Assembly: GCA_018239675.1 (NCBI GenBank)
Contig: JAFEGX010000005.1
Span: forward strand, 1 to 48,913
Origin: Verrucomicrobiota bacterium
Lineage (GTDB): Bacteria > Verrucomicrobiota > Verrucomicrobiia > Opitutales > Opitutaceae
Direction: 5' to 3'
Length of the DNA: 48,913 nucleotides
Shown here piece after piece: positions 16,137-25,052 of this stretch. Position 1 is the stretch's first letter. Each line of letters begins with the position of its first letter. Both the position numbers and the translations under genes were made by a program. The notes beneath the pieces were generated by a model, which was not told where the DNA came from, did not search any database, and saw nothing but the letters and a program-made list of their open reading frames with translations.

Positions 16137-17579
16137 TCAGCCGACGCTGCCCTCCATTTCGAGGTCGATGAGGCGCTTCAGCTCGACGGAGTACTCCATC
16201 GGGAACTGGCTCGCGAGGTCGTTGACGAAGCCGTTCACCGAGAGGCTCATGGCCTGGCCCTCGGTGAGACCGCGCTGCTGCATGTAGAAAATCTGCTCCT
16301 CGCTGACCTTCGACACGCTGGCCTCGTGCTGGGTGGGGTTGGCGTTGCCGCGGACCGTGATGGCCGGGTAGGTGTCGGTGCGGCTGTTCGTGTTGATGAG
16401 CAGCGCGTCGCACTCGGTGTTGTTCTTGCAGCCCTTGAGGTGCTTCGGGATGTGGACGACGCCGCGGTAGGTGCTGCGGCCCTGGCCGACCGAGATGGAC
16501 TTCGCGACGATGTTCGAGGTCGTCTCGTCGGCGGCGTGGATCATCTTGGCGCCCGTGTCCTGGTGCTGGCCGTCGTTCGCGAGCGCGATCGAGATGACCT
16601 CGCCGCGGGCCTTGCGGCCTTTCAGGACGACGCCCGGGTACTTCATGGTGAGGCGGCTGCCGATGTTGCAGTCGATCCACTTGATCTCGGCCTCCTCGTG
16701 GGCGACGCCGCGCTTGGTGACGAGGTTGAAGACGTTGTTGGCCCAGTTCTGGACCGTGATGTACTGGATCTTCGCGCCCTTGAGCGCGACAAGCTCGACG
16801 ACGGCGGAGTGCAGCGTGGAGGTGGAGAACTTCGGCGCGGTGCAGCCCTCCATGTAGGTGAGCTCGGCGCCCTCGTCGGCGATGATGAGCGTGCGCTCGA
16901 ACTGGCCGAAGCTCTCGGCGTTGATGCGGAAGTAGGCCTGGAGCGGGTGGGTGACCTTGACGCCCTTGGGCACGTAGATGAACGAGCCGCCGGAGAACAC
17001 GGCGCTGTTGAGCGCGGAGAACTTGTTGTCGCCGGTCGGAATGACCTTGCCGAACCACTTACGGAACAGGTCCGGGTGCTCGCGGAGCGCCTCGGTCGAG
17101 TTCAGGAAGATCACGCCCTGCTTGGCGACGAGCTCCTTTACGTTCGAGTAGGCGGCCTCGGAGTCGAACTGCGCCTCGACGCCGGCGAGGAACTTGCGCT
17201 CCTGCTCCGGGATGCCGAGGCGCTCGAAGGTCTTCTTGATGTCATCCGGCACCTCGTCCCAGGTGCGCTTCGGCTTCTGGCCCTGCGCGAGGTAGTACCG
17301 GATCTTGTCAAAATGGATGTTCTCGAGGTCCTTGGTCGCCCAGTGGGTGGGGAGGGGCTTGGCCTGGAACTGCTTCAGGGCGTTGAGGCGGAAGTCGAGG
17401 ATCCACGGCGCCTCCTTCTTGACGGCGCTGATGTAGCGGATCGTCTGCTCGGACAGGCCGGTGCCCGCGTCGAACTCGTAGTCGATCTTGTAGCTGAAGT
17501 TGCCGGCGGTCTGGTCAATCCCCTGGACGGGATTGTCGGCAGTCGCGGTGGCCGGGTCGGTGGCGGTGATGTCGGGCAT
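16137..17579 (-). CDS. sufB: Fe-S cluster assembly protein SufB
   Basis: Core scaffold subunit on which Fe-S clusters are built with SufC and SufD. The 480-residue length is standard. Signatures: [152 protein letters not shown] and the closing [25 protein letters not shown] 17579 lies 20 bases after sufC. It is the most conserved gene of the operon. Confidence 0.97.
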   Translation of the reverse strand: MPDITATDPATATADNPVQGIDQTAGNFSYKIDYEFDAGTGLSEQTIRYISAVKKEAPWILDFRLNALKQFQAKPLPTHWATKDLENIHFDKIRYYLAQGQKPKRTWDEVPDDIKKTFERLGIPEQERKFLAGVEAQFDSEAAYSNVKELVAKQGVIFLNSTEALREHPDLFRKWFGKVIPTGDNKFSALNSAVFSGGSFIYVPKGVKVTHPLQAYFRINAESFGQFERTLIIADEGAELTYMEGCTAPKFSTSTLHSAVVELVALKGAKIQYITVQNWANNVFNLVTKRGVAHEEAEIKWIDCNIGSRLTMKYPGVVLKGRKARGEVISIALANDGQHQDTGAKMIHAADETTSNIVAKSISVGQGRSTYRGVVHIPKHLKGCKNNTECDALLINTNSRTDTYPAITVRGNANPTQHEASVSKVSEEQIFYMQQRGLTEGQAMSLSVNGFVNDLASQFPMEYSVELKRLIDLEMEGSVG

Positions 17580-17599
17580 GGCCGGAGGGGTTGGCGGGT

Positions 17600-18355
17600 T
17601 CAGGCGTGGGCGAGTTCCTTCTTCACCCAGTCGTAGCCCTTGGCCTCGAGCTCAAGGGCGAGCGACTTGTCGCCGCTCTTCACGATGCGCCCGTTCCACA
17701 TCACGTGCACGAAATCCGGCACAATGTAGCCGAGGAGGCGCTGGTAGTGGGTGATCATGACGACGCCGAGGTTGGTGCTGCGAAGGGCATTGACGCCGTC
17801 CGCCACGATCCGGAGCGCGTCGATGTCGAGGCCGGAGTCGGTCTCGTCCATCAGGGCGAACTTTGGCTCGAGCATGGCCATCTGGAGGATCTCGCAGCGC
17901 TTCTTTTCCCCGCCGGAGAAACCATCGTTGATGGCGCGGGAGGTGAACTTCCGGTCCATCTTCAGCATGTCCATCTTCGAGTACAGGCGCTTGTAGTACG
18001 CGGTGGCGTCGAGCTCCTCGCCCTCGCCCATGCGGGCCTGCACAGCGGCGCGGAGGAAGTTCGCGATCGAGACGCCGGGGATCTCGCTTGGGTACTGGAA
18101 CGCGAGGAACAGGCCGGCGCGCGCGCGCTCGTCGGGCTGCATCGCGAGGATCGACTTGCCGTCAAGCAGGACGTCACCGGAAGTGATCGTGTAGCTCGGG
18201 TGACCGGCCACGGCCTTGGCCAGCGTGGACTTGCCGGTGCCGTTCGGTCCCATGATGGCGTGCACCTCGCCGCTGCGCACGGTGAGGGTCAGGCCATTGA
18301 CAATGGCCTTTTCGTCGATGGAGACGTGGAGATCCTTGATTTCGAGCTGGGACAT
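17600..18355 (-). CDS. sufC: Fe-S assembly ATPase SufC
   Basis: Soluble ABC-type ATPase that powers the SufBCD scaffold. It has 251 residues. Walker [10 protein letters not shown] spans 36-44, the signature FSGGEKKR starts at 146, and Walker B with catalytic Glu ([12 protein letters not shown]) has D170 and E171. [33 protein letters not shown] is the SufC-specific H-loop region. It lies 53 bases after the Fur-like gene, with a short purine-rich tandem-word stretch between them, and immediately precedes sufB. Confidence 0.97.
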   Translation of the reverse strand: MSQLEIKDLHVSIDEKAIVNGLTLTVRSGEVHAIMGPNGTGKSTLAKAVAGHPSYTITSGDVLLDGKSILAMQPDERARAGLFLAFQYPSEIPGVSIANFLRAAVQARMGEGEELDATAYYKRLYSKMDMLKMDRKFTSRAINDGFSGGEKKRCEILQMAMLEPKFALMDETDSGLDIDALRIVADGVNALRSTNLGVVMITHYQRLLGYIVPDFVHVMWNGRIVKSGDKSLALELEAKGYDWVKKELAHA

Positions 18356-18365
18356 GGCGGGAAGG

Positions 18366-18397
18366 TTGGAAATTGGGAAAGTGGGAATTCGGGAAAC
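18366..18397. repeat. Tandem purine-rich words between fur-like gene and sufC
   Basis: Four degenerate 8-9 base words (TTGGAAA, TTGGGAAA, GTGGGAATT, CGGGAAAC) in direct tandem, without a matching inverted arm nearby. TTGGAAATTG recurs at the edge of the sufB-sufD element (16024-16033). It looks like a half-element of the word-repeat family seen elsewhere in the window. Confidence 0.5.
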
Positions 18398-18408
18398 AGG
18401 GATGCGGG

Positions 18409-18855
18409 TCAGGGCTGGCTGGACTTTTGCTCGTCAGCGGCCTTGCCGCGGAAAGTGATCTCGACGGATTTCGCGTTGTAACCGGGTGGCAGCACCGAGC
18501 GGACCTTGTCGAGAATCTCGGCCGGGAGATCGATGTCGTGGGTTGAGCCGCTTTGCTCGTCGTGAAAGTGCGCGTGCGGCCGGAGATTCGGGCAATAGCG
18601 CGTCGGTCCACGCTCGAAGTTCACCGCGCGCACCAGGTCGCACTGCACGAGGGTCTCAAGACAGTTATAGACGGTCGCGAGCGAGATGCCGGGCATGTCG
18701 GTCCGCACCCGGGCGTAAACCTCGTCGGCGGTCGGATGGTCGCGCTTCTTGAGCAGCACACCATAGATAATCTCGCGCTGCGGAGTCGCCCGCAGGCCGC
18801 TGTTGGCCAGGCGCTGGGCGAGAACCTCCGGGGTGGTAGCAACGTTGGACTCCAT
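18409..18855 (-). CDS. Fur-family transcriptional regulator, head of the suf operon
   Basis: 148 residues from ATG 18855 (an ATG five codons upstream at 18870 is in frame). The winged-helix DNA-binding domain is clear: [26 protein letters not shown] and [14 protein letters not shown]. The metal site region [18 protein letters not shown] keeps H94, H96 and H98, but the CxxC pairs that bind structural zinc in many Fur and PerR proteins are absent. It probably senses iron or peroxide and controls the downstream sufC-B-D-T genes and itself through the double palindrome at 18873-18920; this role is inferred from position. Whether it is Fur, PerR or an Irr-like member is not resolved. Confidence 0.9.
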   Translation of the reverse strand: MESNVATTPEVLAQRLANSGLRATPQREIIYGVLLKKRDHPTADEVYARVRTDMPGISLATVYNCLETLVQCDLVRAVNFERGPTRYCPNLRPHAHFHDEQSGSTHDIDLPAEILDKVRSVLPPGYNAKSVEITFRGKAADEQKSSQP

Positions 18856-18872
18856 GAGAAGGAGTCTCAACG

Positions 18873-18920
18873 AATTGGAATGGTTCTAAGTAGCAAGTGA
18901 GATTTAGAACAATTCCAATT
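18873..18920 (-). promoter_or_regulatory. Double Fur-type operator upstream of the regulator-suf operon
   Basis: Bases 18873-18889 and 18904-18920 form a 17-bp inverted repeat with one mismatch around a 14-base spacer. Each arm is itself an imperfect 7-1-7 palindrome of the Fur/PerR type: TTGGAATGGTTCTAA (18875-18889) and TTAGAACAATTCCAA (18904-18918). They lie 18-65 bases before the regulator's start codon, in the one markedly AT-rich stretch of the region, as expected for an autoregulated promoter. Two boxes in mirror orientation would allow binding of two dimers. Confidence 0.75.
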
Positions 18921-18953
18921 ATTGTTACGTGCTGATCCTAGGTGGCTGGTTTT

Positions 18954-19484
18954 CTAATGATCATGCCAGCACCAGTGCCATGGCTCGTAACCTATTCCAT
19001 GATGGTTGTTTCGGGAATAGGAGAGGCTGAAACCGAAGCTCTGGCCGTGACGCAACAGCCAGCGAAATTCCCGGGTTCGCCCGAATCCGGCGTCGAGATG
19101 CAGATTGGCAGGTGAACCGACATCGACCGCCCGACCGGTGTGGTGCTCGCTGCATCCGGGGGCCGCGACAAGGCGGAGAATGCGGATGATTGACTCACCC
19201 GCGGCAAGTTTCGCGCGGATGATTCGAGCCTGTCGCCGCACGCTTCGATAGCCAGATAGAGGCAACAGGTGGACGCCGTCGCGCTCGGCCGCGCGGCACA
19301 TTTTTCGCCAGGCTCGCGCCGCGCGCGGCGCGAGGCGGACCGGCCGCCCGTCGTCGACCGCGGCGCCAATGCCGACCAGGGCGCGGGCCTCGCGCTGCCA
19401 GGGCAGGCGGTGCACGGGATAGTCCGCGGGAATCCCGAGTCGGCGATGGAGCGCCTGGAGTTGGGCACGGGTCGGGAGCGCCAT
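18954..19484 (-). CDS. M15-family D-alanyl-D-alanine carboxypeptidase-like peptidase (VanY type)
   Basis: Zinc peptidase of 176 residues that would trim peptidoglycan stem peptides. The M15B motifs are in order: LPLSGYRSVRRQ (74-85), CSEHHTGRAVDVGSP with H114 and D121, and the C-terminal YEPWHW with E167 and H170. No signal peptide is visible, so it would need an unrecognised export route, an upstream start, or an intracellular role. It lies upstream of the suf operator on the same strand and is probably a separate unit. Confidence 0.85.
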   Translation of the reverse strand: MALPTRAQLQALHRRLGIPADYPVHRLPWQREARALVGIGAAVDDGRPVRLAPRAARAWRKMCRAAERDGVHLLPLSGYRSVRRQARIIRAKLAAGESIIRILRLVAAPGCSEHHTGRAVDVGSPANLHLDAGFGRTREFRWLLRHGQSFGFSLSYSRNNHHGIGYEPWHWCWHDH

Positions 19485-19658
19485 GCGGAAAGCAGATGCG
19501 ATGGAACGCGACGGGTCGAGCCCGGCGCATGGGCGCGAGAGCGTCCGCGATTTTTCCCCGAGACCCTAGACATTCAAGAATCCGTGCCTAGGCTGCGGTC
19601 GGCGTTGGTCAACATGGCCAGGCCACAACACTGAACCCCTAACCTGAAAGCGTTATCC

Positions 19659-20102
19659 ATGAGTACCACGTTTGTCCCCCTGATCAGTTCCGGCACCGCC
19701 GGCCCTCTCGGCGTGCTGCACCTGCCGCGTTTCTGGCTGAAGGCCTCGCTCGAGGCCCGCGGCAAGCTCGACTCCCGCTATCCGGGATGCGGCAAGGGCT
19801 ACGACCAGATGACGCTCGACGCGCTTGGCCTGAAGAAGGACGTCGTCCTGAACTACATCAAGACCTCGCGCCCGAGCTACCCGCAATTCGAGGCCTGGAT
19901 CAAACAGCAGCCCGGGGTGAAACTCGACAAGGCCACGATCGAGAAACACAACGCCGCGGTCCGCGGCTACATTCACGACGACGCCACCCGCCAGGGCATC
20001 CTCAAGAACAACGGGCTGCCGGATGACGGCTCGGTGAAGGACGCCGTGCGCCTCAATGACCTCGACAGCTGGCAGGAATTCCACGCCGACGTGCTCAAGT
20101 AG
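19659..20102 (+). CDS. DUF5069-like protein
   Basis: Small soluble protein of 147 residues without signal peptide or membrane segment. It resembles DUF5069 proteins of Verrucomicrobia and Planctomycetes: LPRFWLKASLEARGKLDSRYPGCGKGYDQMTLDALGL (22-60), YPQFEAWIKQQPG and a C-terminal LNDLDSWQEFHADVL. The function is unknown. It stands alone, divergent from the M15 gene, and is closed by a strong terminator 23 bases after its stop, so it is a monocistronic unit. Confidence 0.8.
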   Translation: MSTTFVPLISSGTAGPLGVLHLPRFWLKASLEARGKLDSRYPGCGKGYDQMTLDALGLKKDVVLNYIKTSRPSYPQFEAWIKQQPGVKLDKATIEKHNAAVRGYIHDDATRQGILKNNGLPDDGSVKDAVRLNDLDSWQEFHADVLK

Positions 20103-20124
20103 ACCTCGCGCGTCCTGCATTTTG

Positions 20125-20156
20125 CGCCGCCCGACCCGTCGGGCGGCGTTTTTTTT
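20125..20156 (+). terminator. Rho-independent terminator after the DUF5069 gene
   Basis: CGCCGCCCGAC (20125-20135) pairs perfectly with GTCGGGCGGCG (20138-20148), an 11-base match whose innermost pair must open to form a 4-base loop. Eight T residues (20149-20156) follow. A textbook intrinsic terminator. Confidence 0.93.
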
Positions 20157-20201
20157 GCCCGAATTCGATCTAGAGCATCTTATCTAGAATTGTAGCCGCA
20201 C

Positions 20202-20317
20202 GGAGGCGCAAGCACCCGCCACCGCAGCACGGCGCCCAGACCGGACCGTGCGTCGAGGCATCGGATCTCTCTGCCACAGGACCTGGCAGGGGATTGATCT
20301 GCGCTTTCTGCGCCTCC
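20202..20317. repeat. Word-type inverted repeat between DUF5069 gene and trxB
   Basis: GGAGGCGCA (20202-20210) pairs exactly with TGCGCCTCC (20309-20317). Next to it, ATCTGCGCTTTCTGCGCC (20297-20313) is a tandem of TGCGC-type words. The left flank holds TCTAGA at 20168-20173 and at 20183-20187 (partial). The arms are shorter and the loop (98 bases) longer than in the other elements, so it may be a decayed copy. Confidence 0.5.
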
Positions 20318-20345
20318 TTGCCGCTACACCATTATTTGAAACGCC

Positions 20346-21293
20346 CTAGCCGGCGTGCTCGGCGAGCCACCGTTCGGCCTCAATGGCGGCGGCGCAGCCC
20401 ATGCCGGCGGCCGTGATGGCCTGGCGGTAGACGTGGTCGGAGCAGTCGCCGGCGACGTAGATGCCCGGAATATTGGTGCGGACCTGCGAGCCGGCCTGCG
20501 GCTTGAAGTAGCCACCCTCGTCGACCTCGAGCGGCGGGGCAAACGGACCGGTGTTCGGGATGTGCCCGATCGCGACGAAGATGCCCTTCACGGGCAGCAC
20601 GCGCTCGGCGTTGGTCTTCACGTCGCGCACCTTCAGGCCGCTCACAGCCCCCTCCTTCACGCCCTGCACCTCGACCGGCACGGCGTTCCAGACCATCTCG
20701 ATTTTTTCGTGACCGGTCGCGCGGTCGGCCATGATCTTGGAGGCGCGAAGCGAGTCGCGGCGGTGGACGAGGTAGACTTTGCTGGCGAATCGGGTGAGGA
20801 ACAGGGCCTCTTCGGCCGCGCTGTCGCCGCCGCCGATCACCGCCACCTCCATCTTGCGGTAGAACGCGCCGTCGCAGGTCGCGCAGGTCGTCACGCCCTT
20901 GCCGCCGTAAAGTTCCTTCTCGCCCGGGATGCCGGTCATGCGCGGCGATGCGCCGGTGGCGATGATCACGGCCTTGGCCAGGATGATCCGGTCGCCGAGA
21001 TCAAGCTTGCGCGGCATCGACGAGAAATCGACCGACTTGACCAGCGCCTGCTCGAACCGCGTGCCGAACCGGGTGGCCTGCTCGCGCATGTTCTGCGTGA
21101 GCTGGAAACCGTCGACGCCATGCGGGAAGCCCGGGAAGTTCTCGACTTCGCTGGTGGTCGTCAGCTGCCCGCCGGGCAGCGGCCCCTCGAGCACGAGCGG
21201 GTTGAGGCTCGCACGGGCGGTGTAGATCGCGGCGGTGAGACCGGCGCAGCCGGTGCCGATGATGACGACGTTTTCGATCGCGGGGGTGGACAT
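20346..21293 (-). CDS. trxB: Thioredoxin-disulfide reductase
   Basis: FAD- and NADPH-dependent cytoplasmic enzyme that reduces thioredoxin. The 315 residues include the FAD-binding [17 protein letters not shown] (12-28), [16 protein letters not shown], the redox-active C137-A-T-C140 followed by DGAFY, the NADPH-binding [15 protein letters not shown], and the C-terminal [34 protein letters not shown]. It is a single gene, divergent from the dipeptidase by about 120 bases. Confidence 0.96.
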   Translation of the reverse strand: MSTPAIENVVIIGTGCAGLTAAIYTARASLNPLVLEGPLPGGQLTTTSEVENFPGFPHGVDGFQLTQNMREQATRFGTRFEQALVKSVDFSSMPRKLDLGDRIILAKAVIIATGASPRMTGIPGEKELYGGKGVTTCATCDGAFYRKMEVAVIGGGDSAAEEALFLTRFASKVYLVHRRDSLRASKIMADRATGHEKIEMVWNAVPVEVQGVKEGAVSGLKVRDVKTNAERVLPVKGIFVAIGHIPNTGPFAPPLEVDEGGYFKPQAGSQVRTNIPGIYVAGDCSDHVYRQAITAAGMGCAAAIEAERWLAEHAG

Positions 21294-21412
21294 GGGTGGA
21301 TTGGTTCAATAGGCAGACCTGATTTGCGCCAAGCGCAAATCCGCGCCGGGTCGTAGTGCGGAATGTTTTTACAGATTGGGCCATTCGGATCATGGTCCCG
21401 CTCGTTTTGCCC

Positions 21413-22573
21413 ATGGACCGATCCCACCCCGACAATTCCGCCGCCCTCCACCGGCGGCTTTTCACGATTGATACCCACACCGACACGCCGACCGCGAGCT
21501 TCATGCGGCCGGGCTGGGACTTTGCGGCAATGCACACGTTGGCCGAGGACCGGACGCAATGCGACCTGCCGCGCATGGCCCAGGGCGTTGATGCGATGGT
21601 GTTCGCGGTGTACAGCACGCAGGCGGCCCGGCGGGCGGAAGGTTACGGGATGGCCTACGACCGCGCCTGCCACGTGCTGCGGCGTACCCGCGACCTGATC
21701 GAGCGCAACGCCCTGCAGTGCGGCCTGGCGCTGACGGCGGCTGACGGGTTGCGGCTGAAAGCCGAGGGGCGCCGCGCGATCTATCTCAGCATCGAGAACA
21801 GCTACTCGCTCGGGCTCGATCCCGGCAACGTCCAGCGGTTTCACGACCTCGGGGTGCGCATGCTTGGCCTGAATCACATGCTGAACAACGATCTGGCGGA
21901 TTCCTCCACCGACCCGCGCGGCCCGGAGTGGAACGGCCTCAGCCCGCTCGGCCGCGAGGTGCTCGCCGAGTGCAACCGGCTCGGGATCGTGGCGGATGCG
22001 TCGCACGCCTCGGACGACGCGCTCCGCGACCTGCTCGAGCTCTCGCGTGCTCCAGTCGTGCTGTCGCACAGCGGCTGCCGCGCGGTCTGTGACCACCCGC
22101 GCAATATCGGCGACGACCTGCTCCGGGGCCTCGCGGCCCGCGGCGGGGTGATCCAGATCAACGCGCTGCCGATCGCGGTCGTGCCGACCGTCGAGGACGG
22201 GCGCACGGCCGCGTTCTCGGACCTGCTGCTCACGCTCGGCAATTCCATCCTCACGCCCGAGGTCCTCGCGGCCGCGGAGAAGGAGTGGCACCGCATTGAG
22301 GTCGCCTATCCGAATCCGGCGGCCACGCTCGACGATTTCATCGCGCACGTGGAACACGCGGTCGAGGTGGCGGGAATCGATCACGTCGGCATCGGCTGCG
22401 ACTTCGATGGCGGCGGCGGCGTGGCCGGACTCAACGATGTCTCCGAGTTTCCCAACCTGACGCGGGCGCTAATCGGCCGCGGCTGGGACGAGGCCTCGCT
22501 CGCGAAGCTCTGGGGCGGCAACACCCTGCGGGTGCTCCGCGAGGTGCAGGGTGGGGCGGCCGGCCTGACCTGA
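21413..22573 (+). CDS. Membrane dipeptidase-like peptidase, family M19
   Basis: Zinc metallopeptidase of the renal-dipeptidase family, hydrolysing dipeptides. From ATG 21413 it has 386 residues; ATG 21392 and a farther in-frame start at 21356 are possible. The metal-binding H22 and D24 lie in IDTHTDTP. The distal residues are in ADASHASDDA and VVLSHSGCRAVCDHPRN, and DHVGIGCDFDGGGGVAGLNDVSEFPNLT closes the barrel. There is no signal peptide from the preferred start, so it is probably cytoplasmic. Confidence 0.92.
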   Translation: MDRSHPDNSAALHRRLFTIDTHTDTPTASFMRPGWDFAAMHTLAEDRTQCDLPRMAQGVDAMVFAVYSTQAARRAEGYGMAYDRACHVLRRTRDLIERNALQCGLALTAADGLRLKAEGRRAIYLSIENSYSLGLDPGNVQRFHDLGVRMLGLNHMLNNDLADSSTDPRGPEWNGLSPLGREVLAECNRLGIVADASHASDDALRDLLELSRAPVVLSHSGCRAVCDHPRNIGDDLLRGLAARGGVIQINALPIAVVPTVEDGRTAAFSDLLLTLGNSILTPEVLAAAEKEWHRIEVAYPNPAATLDDFIAHVEHAVEVAGIDHVGIGCDFDGGGGVAGLNDVSEFPNLTRALIGRGWDEASLAKLWGGNTLRVLREVQGGAAGLT

Positions 22574-22777
22574 ACCGAAATGAGTCCGCCGAAAGTCGGG
22601 ACTCGTTGAGCCGAATGGCGGGCGCGCGGTGAAACGTCCCAGACGTTGGTCGCCCGGCGGAGGTGGCGGGCCGTCCGCGATTCGACTTTCCTTCGGCAGG
22701 CGCCGTGGAAACAGCCTCCTCACGGCGGCTGTTCACCGCCCTTTACCCTGCCTGGGTCCGGCCGGGGCTGCGCTTGG
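22574..22777. other. Intergenic gap, short hairpins only
   Basis: No gene is credible here. GAGTCC (22582-22587) and GGACTC (22599-22604) form a 6-bp stem. A related pair, GCCGAAAGTCG near 22589 and CGACTTTCCTTCGGC near 22681, is inverted with a 4-base insertion. No T run marks a terminator for either convergent neighbour. Confidence 0.35.
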
Positions 22778-24787
22778 TCACCAGGAGTAGCTGCGCTTGA
22801 TCTTCAGCGGCTCGTAGAGCTCGGGCGGCAATTCCTGGATAAAGCGGCTCGGGGTCAGCATCATCCCGCCCGGGCCGGCGCGGGAGGCGATCTTCGGATA
22901 GCTGAGGTAAAGCTCGTTCCGGGCACGGGTGACGCCGACGTAGAACAGGCGGCGCTCCTCCTCGACGTCGCCGGCCTCGATCGAGCGGCGACCGGGGAAC
23001 TGCCCATCGGCGAGGCCGATGAGGAACACCACGTCGTACTCGAGGCCCTTGGCCTGGTGCACGGTGGTGAGCTTGATCGCGTCGGCGTCGGGATCGACCT
23101 GGCGGTCGCTCGTTTCCGAATTGAGCAGCATGATCTGCGCGAGGAAGTCCTGCATCTCCTCGAAGCGGGCGGCGAAGCCGACCAGCGCCTTGAGTTCCTC
23201 GAGGCGGTCCACGTAGTCGGCGAACGCGCCCTTGAGGTAATCGCCATACCAACCGTCGATCGCGGTCTCGACTGCCTCGCTCGGCCGGCCGCCGTGCATC
23301 ACCGCGGCGACCTGCTGGAGGGATTCGCAGAAGCCCTGCCATTCGTCGCGCGCGTCCTTTGCCACCTTGCTCCGCACGTCGTCGGTGGCGAGGACGTCGA
23401 GGAAGTTCTTCTGGAGGAGGCGAGCGTGGTCGTGGGCGGCGGCGTAGATCTTCTGCGCGCCCTTTTCGCCGACCTTCGGGAGCAGGACGGCGATGCGGCC
23501 CCAGGCGAGGGCGTCGCTTGGGTTGTACACGAACCGGAGCAGCGCAACGGCGTCGCGGATGTGCTGCCGCTCGAAGAACTTCACGCCGCTGGTGATGTGG
23601 TAGGGCAGGCCGGCGCGGGAGAGGGCGAGCTGCACCTCGAGCGCGAGGAAGTGCGAGCGGTACAGCACCGCGATCTCGCTGAGCGAGGCACCCTCGTCCT
23701 CCACCAGCGCCCGGATGCGCTTCACGATGAACTCGGCCTGCTCGCGGTCGTCCATCGTCGCGACGAGGTAGGGTTTCTGCGAGTGGGCGCGCGCCGCGCG
23801 GAGCTCCTTGTCGAAATGCCGGCCCTTGGGCTGGGCGAGCAGCACGCCGTTGGCGAGGTTGAGGATCTCGGGTGTTGAGCGGTAATTCGTCTCGATGCGG
23901 TGGATGACCGTCCCGGGGTGCCGGTTCGGGAAAGTCATGATGTTCTCGAAGTCGGCGCCCCGCCACGAGTAGATGCACTGGGCGTCGTCGCCGACGGCCA
24001 TCACCCGGTGATGGGTCGCGATGCGGTCGACGATCTGGGCCTGCAGCGTGTTGGTGTCCTGGTACTCGTCGACCAGCACGTGCCGGAACCGGTGGGCGAA
24101 GTACGCCGCGACGTCCGGGGTTTTCCGCAGCAGCTCGAGCCAGAGCTCAAGGAGGTCGTCGTAGTCCACGACGTTCTGCGTGCGCTTCCTTTTTTCGTAG
24201 GCCGCGGCAAAGCCGGGAAAGCGGTGGCTGATCTCGGTGTACTGCGGAAAGTTTTGCGCGACGGTGTCCGCGAGCGGGAGCTGCGTGTTGCGGGCGAGCG
24301 AGAGCACGCTGAAAAGCGGGCCGGGCCGGGGGTTGGTCTTGTCCTTGAAGAACGTCTTGTCCTCGTGGTCGACGACCTGCTTGAGCAGTGACTCGGACTC
24401 CTCGGCGTCGAGGATCGTGAAGTTGCGCGGCAGGCCGACCGCCTCGCCGTACAGGCGCAGCGCGCGGTGCCCGAGCGAGTGGAACGTGCCGCCCCAGAAC
24501 CGCGACGGCTCGATGCCGGTGAGATCCTGCACGCGGTGGAGCATCTCCTTCGCGGCCTTGTTGGTGAAGGTGAGCAGCAGGATCTCGCCAGGCTTCACTC
24601 CCTGGGCGAGGAGGTAGGCAACCCGGTAGGTGAGCGTGCGGGTCTTGCCCGAGCCGGCGCCTGCCAGCACGAGCAGCGGGCCGGGCTCGGCGGTGACGGC
24701 GGCGAACTGCTCGTCGTTCAGCTGCGCGCGGAAATCAATGGGCGGGATGCCGTCGGGCGGGCGCGTGCTGTCGAGCGAGAGTTCCAT
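22778..24787 (-). CDS. UvrD/PcrA/Rep-type ATP-dependent DNA helicase
   Basis: Superfamily 1A 3'-5' helicase used in repair or replication restart, 669 residues from ATG 24787. Motifs in order: Q-motif LNDEQFAAVTAEPGPLLVLAGAGSGKTRTLTYR (motif I), LVDEYQDTNTLQ (II), VGDDAQCIYSWRGAD (III), ETNYRST (IV), TTVHQAKGLEYDVVFLIGLADGQFP (V) and EERRLFYVGVTRARNELYLSYP (VI). The frame runs open upstream to 25033 through the repeat element, but that part has no helicase similarity. It lacks the long C-terminal tail of many PcrA proteins. The exact subtype is not assignable. Confidence 0.93.
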   Translation of the reverse strand: MELSLDSTRPPDGIPPIDFRAQLNDEQFAAVTAEPGPLLVLAGAGSGKTRTLTYRVAYLLAQGVKPGEILLLTFTNKAAKEMLHRVQDLTGIEPSRFWGGTFHSLGHRALRLYGEAVGLPRNFTILDAEESESLLKQVVDHEDKTFFKDKTNPRPGPLFSVLSLARNTQLPLADTVAQNFPQYTEISHRFPGFAAAYEKRKRTQNVVDYDDLLELWLELLRKTPDVAAYFAHRFRHVLVDEYQDTNTLQAQIVDRIATHHRVMAVGDDAQCIYSWRGADFENIMTFPNRHPGTVIHRIETNYRSTPEILNLANGVLLAQPKGRHFDKELRAARAHSQKPYLVATMDDREQAEFIVKRIRALVEDEGASLSEIAVLYRSHFLALEVQLALSRAGLPYHITSGVKFFERQHIRDAVALLRFVYNPSDALAWGRIAVLLPKVGEKGAQKIYAAAHDHARLLQKNFLDVLATDDVRSKVAKDARDEWQGFCESLQQVAAVMHGGRPSEAVETAIDGWYGDYLKGAFADYVDRLEELKALVGFAARFEEMQDFLAQIMLLNSETSDRQVDPDADAIKLTTVHQAKGLEYDVVFLIGLADGQFPGRRSIEAGDVEEERRLFYVGVTRARNELYLSYPKIASRAGPGGMMLTPSRFIQELPPELYEPLKIKRSYSW

Positions 24788-24861
24788 GAAGCGCCCCACG
24801 CTCACGCAAAGCCGTCCCGGCGCAAAGCGAAAATCAGGCAACCGCCAGAAGGAATCGGGTT

Positions 24862-25037
24862 GGTTTTGCCACGAAGGGCCCGAAGCACACGAAGACCAAA
24901 CCCGGGTTGCCTTGGCGTCCTCCGCGTTCTTAGCGGTGAAACCGGATCGGAATTCGATGCCGTGAACCGCGAAGGCCGCCGCGGACGCTAAGGTCAGGCC
25001 TGGCCTTCGTGTGCTTCGTGCCCTTCGTGGCAAAACC
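24862..25037. repeat. Nested word-type inverted repeat, 33-bp arms
   Basis: The outer arms 24862-24894 and 25005-25037 are reverse complements with a single mismatch in 33. They are built from words of the form (C)ACGAAG / CCGAAG. Inside lies a second, more degenerate pair (about 24910-24940 and 24964-24993) using other words (ACCGC, CGGA, CGCTAAGG). The element separates the helicase start from the proB stop and would fold into a branched hairpin in either transcript. The outer 24 bases beyond the left arm also hold CGCAAAG words at 24813-24835. Confidence 0.85.
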
Positions 25038-25052
25038 CAACCCTTTGCTCGG

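Noticed and set aside
14288..16171. A 627-codon open frame on the plus strand across sufD
   Set aside because: Antisense to sufD and sufT, both securely identified; low-complexity Gly/Arg/Val/Leu composition and no motif.
16326..17636. A 436-codon open frame on the plus strand
   Set aside because: Complement of sufB; acidic, repetitive translation without a domain.
24788..25033. An N-terminal extension of the UvrD-like helicase (82 codons)
   Set aside because: The extension lies across the inverted repeat, has no helicase similarity, and the ATG at 24787 gives a normal N-terminus.
24862..25037. Insertion sequence or MITE
   Set aside because: The terminal inverted repeats are suggestive, but no target-site duplication is visible, the inside is itself inverted, and different loci have unrelated arm sequences.
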